DNA of 64,000 nucleotides from Nakamurella alba. GTDB lineage: Bacteria; Actinomycetota; Actinomycetes; Mycobacteriales; Nakamurellaceae. How positions within the stretch are numbered: the first letter of the stretch is position 1; every line of letters starts with the position of its first letter. The notes beneath the pieces are model-generated. The model was not told where the DNA came from. It saw nothing but the letters and a program-made list of their open reading frames with translations, and searched no databases. The translations under genes were made by a program, and so were the position numbers. This document shows, one piece after another, positions 15,701 to 25,456 of the stretch. The stretch is taken from positions 62,001 to 126,000 of the forward strand of contig NZ_WLYK01000006.1 in the NCBI RefSeq assembly GCF_009707545.1. The letters run 5' to 3'.

Positions 15701-18299
15701 GGTCGGCGACCGGCCAGGCGACCGGTGTGCCGCCGACCCAGGCGGTGGCGCGGGCGAGCTCCAACTCGTCGACCGGGTCGGCGTCGCGGCGCAGGGTGCC
15801 CGAGGCGGAGACCAGCACCCCGCCCGCATCCGCGACGTCCAGCACCGCGTCGACCAACACCGGATGGGGGGACGACTCGACGAAGCGGCCGGCACCGGCG
15901 GCCAGCGCGGCCCGGACCGCCCGATCGAACCGCACCGTGGACCGCAGGTTGGTGAACCAGTAGGCGGCATCCAGGGTCTCGCCGTCGACCGGCGCACCGG
16001 TGACCGCGGACATCATCGGGATCCGCGCCGGCCGCGGACGGATCAGCGCTAGGTCGGCCAGCACCCGGTCACGGATGCGGTCCACCGCCGGTGAGTGCGA
16101 CGGGTAGTCCACCGCGATCGGCCGTGCCCGGCCACCGTCCGCGACCACCCGGGACCCGGCCTCCTGCAATGACTCCGCCGATCCGGAGAGCACACAGGAG
16201 GTGGGACCGTTGACCGCAGCCAGGTGGGCACCCGACGCCGCGGCCACCTGCGCCGCGAGTTCCGGGTCCAGCCGGACCGACAACATCCCACCGGACCCGG
16301 CCAGCTCGACCAGGGCCCGGCTGCGCAGCGCGACCACCCGCGCGCCGTCCGACAGGTCGAGCACCCCGGCGACGGTGGCCGCGGCGATCTCGCCCTGCGA
16401 GTGCCCGAGCACCAGGTCCGGCAGCACCCCGGCGGCCCGCCACCACTCCGCCAGCGACACCAGCACCGCCCACAGGGCCGGCTGGACGAGATCCACTCGC
16501 TCCAAGGGCTTCCCGTCCCGGAGCAGCGCGTGCAGGTCGGTGTCGAGGTGCGGCGCGAGCGCGTCGCAGCACTCCGCCAGTCGCCGCGCGGCGGCCGGCA
16601 CGCCCGCGATCAGCCCGGCCGCCATCCGCGGCCATTGGCTGCCCTGCCCGGGGAATACGAACGCGGTGCTGCCGGTGGCGGCGCGGCCCAGCACCGTGCG
16701 GTGGTCCGGTCTCCCGGCGGCCAGCGCACGGAACCGGGACGACAGGTCGGTCGGCTCCGTCCGACCCGCCGCGGGCAGCAGCACGGCCCGGTGCGGAAGC
16801 GAAGACCGGGTGCGCCGCAGTGCCGCTGCGACCGGCCCCGGTCCGGCCGTCCCGGTGACCTCCGCGAGCTCCACGGAAATCTGCTGCAGCGCAGCCAGGT
16901 TCGCTGCGGAGATCGGCACCGGACCGTCCGCTGTCACAGCGCCGGTCGCCGCCGCGGGCAGCGCCGGGGCCGGGCCGACCACCACCGAGCAGTTGGTGCC
17001 GCCCATGCCGAAGGAGGAGACCGCGGCCAGCGGCGCGACGGCGGGCCAGATGGTCGGGGCCGTCGCGACCACCAGCGGGCCCAGGGGAACCGACGGCGTG
17101 TGGTGGTGCAGGGTAGCCGGGACGCAGGCGTGCTGGCGGGCCAGCACGGTGCGCAGCAGCCCGGCGGCCCCGGCGGCGCCCTCGAGATGCCCGATCGTCG
17201 ACTTCACCGATCCCACCAGCACCGTGCGGTCGCCGGGGTCATCGTCGCCGACCGCATCCGGAGGGCCGAACACCGCGCGCAGCGCAGCGACCTCGACCGG
17301 GTCGCCGACCGGGGTGCCGGTGCCGTGCAGTTCGACGTAGCCGATCGCGGTGTCGGCGGCGCCGGCGTCGGCCAGGGCCCGTCGCAACAGGTCGGCCTGC
17401 GCCCGGGCCACCGGAACGGTCAGGCCAGGACCACCGCCGTCGTTGTTGACAGCGCTGCCGTGGATCACCGCGCGGACCGGGTCGCCGTCCCGCAGCGCGG
17501 CGTCCAGCGGCTTGAGCAGCAGCACCACACCACCCTCGCCACGCACGTATCCGTCGGCGGACACGTCCAGCACCGCACAGCGCCCCTGCGGCGACAGCGC
17601 GCCGAAATCGCCGATGGCCGTGGTCGTCCCGGGCCCGAGTGCCAGGTTCACGCCACCGGCGAACGCCACGGTCGACTCGCCGCGGCGCAGGCTCTGCACG
17701 GCCAGGTGGACGGCGACCAGGGACGAGGACTGCCCGGAGTCGACGGTGAGGCTCGGACCACGCAACCCGAACCGGTAGGACAGCCGGTTGGCCGCCAGCG
17801 ATCGCGCCGACCCGGTGTAGACGTGCGGTCCGGACGCATCGGCCCGGTCGGCCAGCACCGCGTGATCCGTGGACAGCATGCCGAGGAACACCCCGGTCGC
17901 ACTGCCGTCCAACGACTCCATCGGCAACCGGGAGTCCTCGACCGCCCGCCAGCAGAGTTCCAGGGCCAGCCGGTGGTGCGGGTCCGCCGTCGCCGCCTCC
18001 GCCGGGGACATCCCGAAGAAGGCGGCATCGAACTCGTCCACCGCGTCGAGGAACCCGCCGCGGCCCATCCCGGCCGTGCCCGCCTGCCTCCTGGAGGCCG
18101 GTGCGTCGCTCACCGCGTCCCGGCCGTCGGCGAGCAGATCCCAGAACTCGTCGGGGGTCTCGGCCGCCGGTAGCCGACAGCCGACGCCGACGACCGCGAT
18201 GGGGGCCCGGTCGCCGCGGAGTGGGTGGACACCCTCCCGCGCACCGGCGTCCGCAGGCACAACGGCGCGATCGCGCCAGTGCTGCGGTCCCTGGACCAT
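9756..18299 (-). CDS. Type I PKS: loading KSQ-AT-ACP plus module 1 KS-AT-DH-KR-ACP
   Basis: 2847 aa from the chosen ATG, which has GGAGGG eight bases upstream; an in-frame GTG at 18398 would add 33 residues but has a poorer site. Loading module: the KS has Gln190 in place of the active Cys (DSGQSSSL; codon CAG at 17730-17732), the hallmark of a decarboxylating KSQ starter domain. The first AT has GHSQG and YPSH, close to the YASH of methylmalonyl-specific ATs; the first ACP has LGLDSAGAL. Module 1: KS with TACSSSL, HGTGT and NLGHT; AT with GHSQG and YASH, predicting methylmalonyl-CoA; DH with [12 protein letters not shown] and [12 protein letters not shown] with [16 protein letters not shown] and GYAAAN; ACP with [11 protein letters not shown]. 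The acidic C-terminal helix ([13 protein letters not shown]) suits docking to the coiled coil of the next protein. Predicted product is a propionate-derived 2-methyl-enoyl thioester. Confidence 0.96.
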
Positions 18300-18520
18300 C
18301 CTCGCGACCCTCCCTCGGCCGGCGGCGCACGACGACCACGACTCCCCGGCCCGCGGCCGGGAGTCGTCGCGGTGTGCCCGGACTCCGTTCCTCATCACGA
18401 CTCTCGCGCCTCGGCCCGTCGCCGTACAGGCCCCGGCGGTGGCAGGGACTGGCCGGGAGTACGTGCCAGCACCACGGGGTATCCGCGGGCCCCGCCGTGT
18501 GGTGGGCCGCCGGGCGCCCG

Positions 18521-19936
18521 TTAGCCGACGACCAGGCGCAGTTGATGCCGGTCCACCGCGCCGGTGCCGGTGCGCGGCAGTTCGGGCAGCTCGACGACCA
18601 GCGAGGGCACCATGTACGACGGCAGCACCTCGCGGAGCAGGATGTCCAGGTCGGCCAGTCGGCAGCGCCCGTCCAGCGGCGCGGTCACCGCCAGAACGAC
18701 CTGCTGCACCTGGTTCTCGTCGGTGATCCCGAAGGCGGTCGCCTCCCCGACGAAACCGCTGGCACAGGCGACCTCCTCCACCTCGTCGGGACTGAACCGC
18801 ATCCCGCCGGCGACGATGAGCTGGTCGGCGCGGCCGGCCAGCCGGATCTGCCCGCTCTCCGACCGGGTGGCCAGATCGCCGGTGCGGACCGGTGTCCCGG
18901 GGCGCGGGCGGTCCGGCGGGCCGTCGCAGACCAGGTCGCCGGACTGCTCCAGTTCGCCCACCTCACCGGGGTCGGTCTCCGTCCCGTCCGGTCGCCGGAC
19001 GCTGACGGTCTGACCGGGCAGCGGCGTGTCGAGCAGCTCGGCACCGCCGTCCCATCCGTCGATGCGCACCGCGGCGGTGGCCACCACCTCGGCCGATCCG
19101 TGCAACAGGACCGGGTCCGCCATCGGCAGCACCTCCCGGAGGCGCTGCACCACCGGTGGCGAGATCTGCGGCCCCACCCCGAGCCACACCCGCACCCCCG
19201 GTGCGTCCACCCCGCCCGGTCCCAGCTGTCGTGTCGCCGCGAGATGGGCGAAACCGGCGGGGGTGTCGACGAGCACGGAGACGCCGTCCTGCCGGCACCG
19301 CCGGATCACCCCCTCGGCGGGCCCTGGCCGGAGGTCGATCACGGCGCCGGCCGACAGCCCGGCCAGTGCGGCGCAGAAGCCCGCGACGGTGGCCGGCGAG
19401 CTCCGGACGAGCATCCGGTCGTCGGCCGCCAACCCGAGGTGCCCGGCCAGCGTCCGGGCCCCCGCGATCAGCGTCGCCGGCGAGAAGCGCCGGCAGGTCG
19501 GACCTTCCGGCCCGTCCGGCACGCAGAAGATCACCTCCCCGGGCGCTCCCTGCACCGTGCCCGGCCGCGGCCCGGGTCCTGCCGGATCACCCTCCGCCCC
19601 GGAACCGGTCGCCGGCTGCGCCAGGGACTGCATCCCGCTGCCGGGGAGCACCGCATCGACGCGGCAGGCGGCCAGCACCCGGCGCATCTCACGGGTGGTC
19701 GCCGCGGAGAGGGGGACCGGGACGGCGCCGAGTTGCGAGATCGCCGCCAGCAGCGGGAGTACGCCGAGGTCGGGATCACCGGCCGGGAGATGGGCCGCGG
19801 ACAGGGTGACGTCCACCCCGACGCGCGTTCCCCGGCGGAGACCGAGTCGGGTCAGGCTCCCCGCCGCGGCCGCCACCGCGGCTGCGGCACGGCCGGCCAC
19901 CCACGCGTCCCAGTGCGGAACACCCGGCGACGTCAT
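18521..19936 (-). CDS. Degenerate adenylate-forming (ANL superfamily) protein in the PKS cluster
   Basis: 471 aa from an ATG at 19936 with only a weak ribosome site; the frame stays open to 20206, so the start is uncertain. C-terminal motifs of acyl-CoA synthetases and NRPS adenylation domains are clear: HGSAE (279-283, A5-like), RTGDLA (351-356, A7), GRADQLIVAGGMRFSPDEVE (368-387, A8) and LPSYMVPS (438-445). Two key sites are altered. The P-loop (A3, normally TSGTTGxPK) reads FCVPDGPEGPTC near 137-148. The A10 lysine is Ala460 in TGTGAVDR (normally NGKxDR). Either it no longer adenylates, or it uses a different chemistry or serves as a partner protein. It lies between the regulator and the PKS genes on the same strand, so it is probably co-expressed. 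The usual role would be starter or extender acid activation. Confidence 0.8.
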   Translation of the reverse strand: MTSPGVPHWDAWVAGRAAAAVAAAAGSLTRLGLRRGTRVGVDVTLSAAHLPAGDPDLGVLPLLAAISQLGAVPVPLSAATTREMRRVLAACRVDAVLPGSGMQSLAQPATGSGAEGDPAGPGPRPGTVQGAPGEVIFCVPDGPEGPTCRRFSPATLIAGARTLAGHLGLAADDRMLVRSSPATVAGFCAALAGLSAGAVIDLRPGPAEGVIRRCRQDGVSVLVDTPAGFAHLAATRQLGPGGVDAPGVRVWLGVGPQISPPVVQRLREVLPMADPVLLHGSAEVVATAAVRIDGWDGGAELLDTPLPGQTVSVRRPDGTETDPGEVGELEQSGDLVCDGPPDRPRPGTPVRTGDLATRSESGQIRLAGRADQLIVAGGMRFSPDEVEEVACASGFVGEATAFGITDENQVQQVVLAVTAPLDGRCRLADLDILLREVLPSYMVPSLVVELPELPRTGTGAVDRHQLRLVVG

Positions 19937-20022
19937 GCCCGGGCCACCCAGGATCCGCCGTCCGCGCGCTCCACGAGGATCGTTCCCCTTCCGATCGCGC
20001 CCCGGGACAACGAACGGGCTCG

Positions 20023-20054
20023 CCCTCAGCGTGCGCGCAGGGACGCACTGAGGG
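20023..20054. terminator. Imperfect hairpin between regulator and adenylate-forming gene
   Basis: CCCTCAGCGTGCG is followed eight bases later by CGCACTGAGGG; the arms pair with one bulged base. It lies about 85 bp beyond the stop of the LuxR-type regulator and about 90 bp before the next start, so it could end or attenuate the regulator transcript. There is no T-tract. Confidence 0.35.
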
Positions 20055-20135
20055 AAGAGGGCAGGGTCCACATGGACCGGAAAGACGTTGGCCGGAACCG
20101 GAACTGCAGTAGCTGCCAACCGCGCCGGACGACGA

Positions 20136-21119
20136 TCAGTCGTCGACCATCTCCCGCCGGGAGGCCAGCACGCCCGCCTGGAACCTGCTGACCGCCCCCA
20201 GGTCACGCATCAGTGTCGCGATGTGGCGGCGGCAGGTCCGTACCGACAGACCGAGTTTGCGGGCGAGGACCTCGTCGGTGAACCCTTTGGCCATCATGCT
20301 GGACAGGGTGCGCTGCAGATCGTCGGACACCTCGTCGTAGCCGGATCGGTGACTGGCCATGGGCGTGGCGAGATCCCACATGTGGTCGAACATGTCGAGG
20401 AGGAACCCGACGACGTCCACACGTCCGATCCGGTTCGCGGTGATCTCGGTGGCGTCCCCGCCGAACAGCAGCGCGCTCCGCCGGTCGAGCACCACCGCCG
20501 ACCGCGGGACATAGGTGACCGTCCGGATCTCCGCTCCGAGATCGGTGAGGGCCTTCAGCCGGGTCCGGACGGCGAGGTCGGCCCGCCCGCGGTGCTGGCA
20601 GACCACCCGGATCGGCACCGCCCGTTCGGCGAGGTACCGGCAGAGCTGCAGGAAGTCGCCGAAGGCCTCCCGCTCGTGCCCACCGGACAGCAGCACCAGC
20701 ACCTCACTGCGACAGTTCTGCGCGGCGGCCAGCAGGTACCCGCAGAGCTCGGATCCGCCCATCCGCTGCGCGGCCATGTCGTCGCCGGCGAGCGGTTGCA
20801 CCGAGTCCACGTAGTCCTGTCGGAAGACGTCGGTCCGGGCGCGGATGCGGGCGATGTGCTCGCGGTTCTGCTGGATCTCCCGCTCCATCGGCGAGACCAG
20901 GATGGCAGCGGCGATCTCCGGATCCACCGGGATGAAGCTGACGCCGTCCCGACGCAGCAACCGGCGCTCGACGAGCAGCTCGACCGCGGCCCGGAGATCG
21001 GGCAGCGTGATGGCGAGGGTGGTGGCGAGGGTCTCCAGGCACGGGATGGACCCGGTGCGCAGGGCGAACCGGTAGACCGTGGCGCAGTCGGTCTCCTGGT
21101 CGTGCACGTCCGTCTGCAT
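20136..21119 (-). CDS. LuxR-type HTH transcriptional regulator of the PKS cluster
   Basis: 327 aa. The ATG has GGGAGGG at correct spacing. The C-terminal about 60 residues form a LuxR-family helix-turn-helix: LQRTLSSMMAKGFTDEVLARKLGLSVRTCRRHIATLMRDLG. The N-terminal third (LATTLAITLPDLRAAVELLVERRLL) resembles a winged-helix TrmB-like segment. The middle part (about 135-235, including EVLVLLSGG and PIRVVCQHR) resembles the PLD-like domain of actinobacterial TrmB/LuxR regulators. This architecture is common for cluster-situated regulators in Actinobacteria (established knowledge); there is no receiver domain. It is the most upstream minus-strand gene before a 470-bp intergenic region and lies head-to-tail with the PKS genes, so control of the PKS operon is a reasonable inference. 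Confidence 0.85.
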   Translation of the reverse strand: MQTDVHDQETDCATVYRFALRTGSIPCLETLATTLAITLPDLRAAVELLVERRLLRRDGVSFIPVDPEIAAAILVSPMEREIQQNREHIARIRARTDVFRQDYVDSVQPLAGDDMAAQRMGGSELCGYLLAAAQNCRSEVLVLLSGGHEREAFGDFLQLCRYLAERAVPIRVVCQHRGRADLAVRTRLKALTDLGAEIRTVTYVPRSAVVLDRRSALLFGGDATEITANRIGRVDVVGFLLDMFDHMWDLATPMASHRSGYDEVSDDLQRTLSSMMAKGFTDEVLARKLGLSVRTCRRHIATLMRDLGAVSRFQAGVLASRREMVDD

Positions 21120-21588
21120 CGGACCCTCCCGAACTGTTCGAGATCAAGTGCCGTTGTTGCGCTGTCGTACCGGCAACGGCCGAACCGGTTGCGGTGCAAG
21201 AGGTTCCCCTCGATCAAATGCCACGGACGACACCTCGGCACGGATCCCCGTTGACGGCCGTCAGGCGCGTCGTCCGATGCGAACGCTACCGGTTACCGGG
21301 CGGTTCGTGGCCTGTACGGGATGTTTCCTTTCGATGACCATTTGTCCGTACCTGCAGGTCGAGAACGGTGGCAGCGGGCGGAGTCCGACCGCACCCGGCG
21401 AACGACGGCCGTCCGGCGGCCGGATCGCAACACCCGCCTTCCCCGGATGCACCGCCCGGATCGGCTGGACCTGTCGCACGAATGCGACGGTGAAAGCGGC
21501 AAATCGGTCAGCCCGGCGAGGGTGTGTGCCACGTCTGCGCCCACCGGGACGACGCGAGCGACCGACATGGCCGGAACGGGCCCACGGA
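21120..21588. promoter_or_regulatory. Intergenic region with candidate operators upstream of the LuxR regulator
   Basis: 469 bp without a convincing gene, and visibly less GC-rich than its surroundings. Close to the regulator start is the palindrome CGAACTGTTCG (21130-21140). An 11-bp near-direct repeat, GATCAAGTGCC (21142-21152) and GATCAAATGCC (21212-21222), is spaced 70 bp apart. GCAAC and GTTGC flank the stretch around 21172-21192. These are plausible sites for autoregulation. The 3' part (about 21300-21588) lies beyond the end of the phosphopantetheinyl transferase gene; I saw no strong hairpin there. Confidence 0.4.
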
Positions 21589-22254
21589 TCACGGCTCTGC
21601 GTGACCGATCCTCCGGATCACGGCGGTGTGCAGGATCCCGGCATGCACGGACCACCTGCCTGTGACGACCTGGCCGAAACCTGCCACCGGGACGTGCCGG
21701 CCGAACTCCGCCCGGAAGCCGCCCGCCGGATCGAACCGGACGGCGGCGTCGCGGAAGGTGAGCTCGGTGCGCATGACCGGGTACCAGGCCTTGAAGACCG
21801 ACTCCTTGGCACTGAACAGCAGCCGGTCCCAGTGCCGGACCGGACCCGGAAGGAGGGACAGCTCCGCGAGATGCTCCCGCTCCCCCGCCCCGGACACCAC
21901 GTCCAGCACCCCGTCCGGCAGCGGCCCGTGCGGTTCCGCGTCGATCCCCAGGCTGGCCACCACCGAACTGCGGGCAACGGCGGCCGCCCGGTAGCCGACG
22001 CAGTGCGTCATGCTGCCGACGACACCGTCGGGCCACCGGGGCTCGCCGCGCCGCCCGGCGATGATGGCCACCGGCGCCACTCCGAGAACGCCCAACGCCT
22101 GCCTCGCACACTCCCGGGTGGTGGTGAACTCCCGGCGCCGGACCTCCACCGCGCCGGCGACCCGTTCCTGTTCCGCGGGGAAGACCCTGCCGTGCAACAG
22201 GTCCCCGTAGCAGTGCGCTGCGGCCACATCGGTCGGCAGGATCGAGGCGATCAC
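21589..22254 (-). CDS. 4'-phosphopantetheinyl transferase (Sfp/EntD type)
   Basis: 221 aa from a GTG with GGAGG five bases upstream; the open frame extends further but without a better site. The enzyme transfers the phosphopantetheine arm of CoA onto a serine of carrier proteins (ACP/PCP), turning apo PKS and NRPS proteins into their active form. Family motifs: SMTHCVGY (81-88); GIDAEP with Asp105 and Glu107 binding Mg2+; FSAKESVFKAWYP with Lys150, Glu151 and Lys155. Length matches actinobacterial PptT/EntD-like enzymes. It lies between dnaX and the PKS regulator on the same strand as both. It is the obvious candidate to activate the PKS carrier domains, though it could also serve fatty-acid or siderophore synthesis. 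Confidence 0.92.
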   Translation of the reverse strand: MIASILPTDVAAAHCYGDLLHGRVFPAEQERVAGAVEVRRREFTTTRECARQALGVLGVAPVAIIAGRRGEPRWPDGVVGSMTHCVGYRAAAVARSSVVASLGIDAEPHGPLPDGVLDVVSGAGEREHLAELSLLPGPVRHWDRLLFSAKESVFKAWYPVMRTELTFRDAAVRFDPAGGFRAEFGRHVPVAGFGQVVTGRWSVHAGILHTAVIRRIGHAEP

Positions 22255-22391
22255 CGCCACCTCCGCTCGCCGGGCTGGTCCGGTCCGATCCGCTCGGATG
22301 TCCTGGCCGAGCCGCCTGCGGGCGCTGCGGCCGACGGCATCGGTGCACGCACCGTAACGCGTCGTCACGGGCGCGGGAGCGGTGGTCCGTC

Positions 22392-22475
22392 GGCGACAAC
22401 TGGCCACCTGCAACCGGCCACCATCAACCGGCGACCTGCTACCTGCGACCCGCCACCTGCGACCCGGTCACCACT
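22392..22475. repeat. Short degenerate tandem repeat downstream of dnaX
   Basis: About six imperfect 13-15 bp units of the type GCCACCTGCAACCG / GCGACCTGCTACCT / GCGACCCGCCACCT fill most of the space between the dnaX stop and the phosphopantetheinyl transferase start. No function is evident; it may be slippage-generated spacer DNA. Confidence 0.6.
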
Positions 22476-22482
22476 CCGGTGG

Positions 22483-24981
22483 TCAGGCCCGTTCGTCGAG
22501 CGGCCGCGCACCGAGTTGGCTGGTGAGCAACTCGATCGCGGCATCCTGCGGGTCCTGCACCTTGACCGGCGGCGCGTTCGGGTCCGGTTCGGCGCCGTAG
22601 TCGTCCGGGATGTCGTCGTCCTCGGCCGGGGGCTCCGGGGGCAGTGGGACCGAAGGGTCGACCGGTTGACGCGATGCTGCCGCCGGGGGCGGCGCCGGTG
22701 TGCCGGTGTCGCACCGGATCTGCCAGCTGACGCCGAGCACCTCCTGCAGCGACTTGCGCAGCAGCTCGATGTTGGCCGGCTCGTTGACCCGGCGGGCCAG
22801 CGCCGCGGTCGACATGGTCAGCTCGAGCACGCCCCCCTCGACGGAGGTCACCGTGGCGCCCTCGAGCAGCACCTGCGTGGTCCGTCTGGTGCGCTGGACG
22901 GACGCGAGGATCTCCTTCCACACCCGGCGGACGTCGGTGACGTCGGGCACGCCGACCCCGGCCGGGGCGGTAGCTGCCGGAGCGGCGGCGGGCGGTGCGG
23001 ACGGGACCTGCTGCTGTGTCTGCGTTGTCGGCGCCGGCGGCGGCGTCTGCGCCGTGCGGGTCGGTGGCGTTGCCCCCTGGCGCTCCCGGGCCGGACCGCG
23101 ATCGGTGCCGGACGGCTCCCCGTGCGCCGCCCACGTGGAGGGAGCGGCGGGGGCCGGGTCCCCGCCGCGGGGCCGCCGGCCGGGCGCCGCCGGCAGGCCG
23201 AGATCCGGCCCGGCACCCGCTGCGGGCACCGAGGTCCGCCGGCCGGGCGGGGCGGGCAGCCCGAGGTCCGGGCCGGCCGGCGCGGCCTGGGCGCGGACCG
23301 GTTGCTCGGGCGGGGTCGAAGACGGGGCCGGAGCACGGTCCTGGACCGGCGACCCGGCGTGAGCGGGATCGGTCCGATCCTGCGCAGTCCGATGCTCGGT
23401 TCGATCGTGACTGTCGCGTGCGGTACCACCCGGGGCGGAGGGGCCGCCCTCGTCCGGGACCGTTCCGGCGTCCGGTTGCGCGGCGGCGCCGCCACGGGTG
23501 TCCGGCGCAGGCGCTGTCGACGACGGGGATGCCGCCGCCGGTGAGGCCGGGACGGCCGCGGGCGCGGCACCGGACCGGGAACCGTCCGCCTGAACGCCGG
23601 GCGCGGCCGCGGCAGGCACGGCGGGAGAAGCTCCGGTGCCCGGCTGCCCGCCGGTGGGCGAGGCCTCCTGCGAGCGGCGACGGAACTGCCGTCCTGCGCC
23701 GTCCGCACCGCCCGACGGCGATCCGGACGACAGCGATCCGGACGACGGGGCGGTCCGGTCACCCGGCAGGTCCGTGGAGCGGTCACCCTCACCGGTGCCC
23801 GGACCGGGGTCCTCCCCGGCGATGGCCATCCGGCGTTCCATCCGCTCGAGCCGCTGCAGCAGCGCGCCGTCGGCGAGGGACGCCGCGGGCAGCAGCATCC
23901 GCGCGCACATCAGCTCGAGCACCAGGCGGGGCGCGGTGGTCCCGCGCATCTCGACCAGCCCGGTGTGCAGAACGTCCGCCCACCGGGACGCGGTCGCCGT
24001 GCCGAGCCGCTGTGCCTGGCCGGTCATGGACTCCAGCTGGTCGTCGGGCGCGGAGATCAGGCCGTTGCCCGCAGCGCCCGGCACCGCGGACAGGATGACC
24101 AGGTCGCGCATGCGCTGCAGCAGGTCGGCCGCGAACCGGCGGGGGTCGTGCCCGGCCTCGGCGACCCGGTCGACCGCGCCGAACACCGACGCACCGTCAC
24201 CGGCCGCCAGGGCGTCCACCATCTCGTCCAGCAGAGCCGCGTCGGTCACGCCGAGCAGCGCCATCGCGTGCCGGTAGGTGACCCCGCCCTCGCCGGCGCC
24301 GGCCAGCAGCTGGTCCAGCACCGAGAGCGAGTCACGCGCGGAACCGCCACCGGCCTGGATGACCAGCGGGTACACCGCCGGCTCCACCGGGACACCCTCC
24401 TGCTCGCACAGCCGCTCCAGCAGGCCGCGCATCACCGCGGGCGGCATCAGCCGGAACGGGTAGTGGTGGGTGCGCGACCGGATGGTGGTCAGCACCTTGT
24501 CCGGCTCGGTGGTGGCGAAGATGAAGACCAGGTGCTCCGGCGGCTCCTCGACGATCTTCAGCAGGGCGTTAAAGCCCTGCGGGGTGACCATGTGGGCCTC
24601 GTCGATGATGAACACCCGGTACCGCGACTCGGCCGGCATGTAGAAGGCACGGTCCCGCAGCTCCCGGGTGTCGTCGACACCGCCGTGCGACGCGGCGTCG
24701 AGCTCGACCACGTCCAGCGAACCCGGCCCCTCCGGGGCCAGCGCGATGCAGGACGAGCAGACCCCGCACGGATCCGGCGTCGGCCCCTGCTCGCAGTTGA
24801 GGGACCGGGCCAGGATGCGCGCCGACGAGGTCTTGCCGCAGCCGCGCGGGCCCGAGAAGAGATAGGCATGGTTGATCCGGCCGGCCGAGAGCGCCGTGCG
24901 CAAGGGATCGGTGACGTGCTCCTGACCGATCACCTCGGCGAAGGTCGCCGGGCGGTACTTGCGATAGAGAGCCAGCGCCAC
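22483..24981 (-). CDS. dnaX: DNA polymerase III subunit gamma/tau
   Basis: 832 aa, GTG start. This is the clamp-loader ATPase that loads the beta sliding clamp and, as tau, couples the replicase core. N-terminal AAA+ module: LYRKYRP, Walker A GPRGCGKTS (about 44-52), a zinc module of four cysteines from CEQGPTPDPCGVCSSC (about 64-79), Walker B IIDEAHM, sensor 1 FATTEPDK, and the lid helix region GGSARDSLSVLDQLL. After about residue 380 comes a long Pro/Ala/Gly/Thr-rich disordered linker (to about 660), then the conserved C-terminal tau domain beginning near DVTDVRRVWKEILASVQRTRR. The Pro/Ala linker is longer than in many bacteria but normal for Actinobacteria. The SRP RNA gene lies upstream, a typical actinobacterial arrangement. 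Confidence 0.97.
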   Translation of the reverse strand: MALALYRKYRPATFAEVIGQEHVTDPLRTALSAGRINHAYLFSGPRGCGKTSSARILARSLNCEQGPTPDPCGVCSSCIALAPEGPGSLDVVELDAASHGGVDDTRELRDRAFYMPAESRYRVFIIDEAHMVTPQGFNALLKIVEEPPEHLVFIFATTEPDKVLTTIRSRTHHYPFRLMPPAVMRGLLERLCEQEGVPVEPAVYPLVIQAGGGSARDSLSVLDQLLAGAGEGGVTYRHAMALLGVTDAALLDEMVDALAAGDGASVFGAVDRVAEAGHDPRRFAADLLQRMRDLVILSAVPGAAGNGLISAPDDQLESMTGQAQRLGTATASRWADVLHTGLVEMRGTTAPRLVLELMCARMLLPAASLADGALLQRLERMERRMAIAGEDPGPGTGEGDRSTDLPGDRTAPSSGSLSSGSPSGGADGAGRQFRRRSQEASPTGGQPGTGASPAVPAAAAPGVQADGSRSGAAPAAVPASPAAASPSSTAPAPDTRGGAAAQPDAGTVPDEGGPSAPGGTARDSHDRTEHRTAQDRTDPAHAGSPVQDRAPAPSSTPPEQPVRAQAAPAGPDLGLPAPPGRRTSVPAAGAGPDLGLPAAPGRRPRGGDPAPAAPSTWAAHGEPSGTDRGPARERQGATPPTRTAQTPPPAPTTQTQQQVPSAPPAAAPAATAPAGVGVPDVTDVRRVWKEILASVQRTRRTTQVLLEGATVTSVEGGVLELTMSTAALARRVNEPANIELLRKSLQEVLGVSWQIRCDTGTPAPPPAAASRQPVDPSVPLPPEPPAEDDDIPDDYGAEPDPNAPPVKVQDPQDAAIELLTSQLGARPLDERA

Positions 24982-25221
24982 GGGGCGAGACTACGTGGCC
25001 CGGCCGACACCCGGCATCACGCGTCCACAGCCTGCTGGTGAGGGGCGCCCGCGGCGCCCCTCACCGTCCGACGGAGGGTCGACGCCGGGTGGAGGACCCC
25101 GGAGCGGTGCATCGGGGAGATACAGATCCGGGAGGGAAACCGGCCCGGCGAGATGCGTCCGGAAGATCCCGGCGGGCAGCCCGGCGGGCGGCCCGGCCCG
25201 GGCGCCGGCCCCGGAGACGAA

Positions 25222-25312
25222 AGGGGACCCCCGCACCCGCCAGAGCTCACGGACCCTTGCTGCCTTCCGGCCCTGGGGGGGTTGATGAGATGGACGCCGC
25301 GGGGGTCCGCCG
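25222..25312 (-). ncRNA. ffs: Signal recognition particle RNA, small bacterial type
   Basis: The minus strand contains the SRP RNA helix 8 signature AGGGCCGGAAGGCAGCAAGGG (25255-25275), the Ffh-binding GGAAG tetraloop region. The ends GGACCCCCGC and GCGGGGGTCC pair to close a rod of about 90 nt. It lies upstream of dnaX on the same strand, as in other Actinobacteria. The exact ends are estimated from the pairing. I see no gene in the roughly 240 bp between it and dnaX (24982-25221) or in the roughly 140 bp between it and the next gene (25313-25456). Confidence 0.93.
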
Positions 25313-25456
25313 ACAACTCTAACGCACCGTCAGGCCGGGCGGCCCCGCCGATCCTTCAGGCTGTCGACCGGCCCTGCGGCGGCGTCGACGCCCGGATCGG
25401 ACCACCCCGACCGGCCCGGGGAAGGGTGCCCTTGCCTCACCGGTAGCGTTGCCGGC

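Noticed and set aside
21261..21479. A 72-codon minus-strand frame in the region upstream of the phosphopantetheinyl transferase end
   Set aside because: No ribosome site, no recognised family, and composition does not resemble the neighbouring coding frames.
22483..24981. Programmed frameshift in dnaX giving gamma
   Set aside because: No A-rich slippery heptamer with downstream stem-loop was evident; the frame runs straight to a full tau C-terminus.
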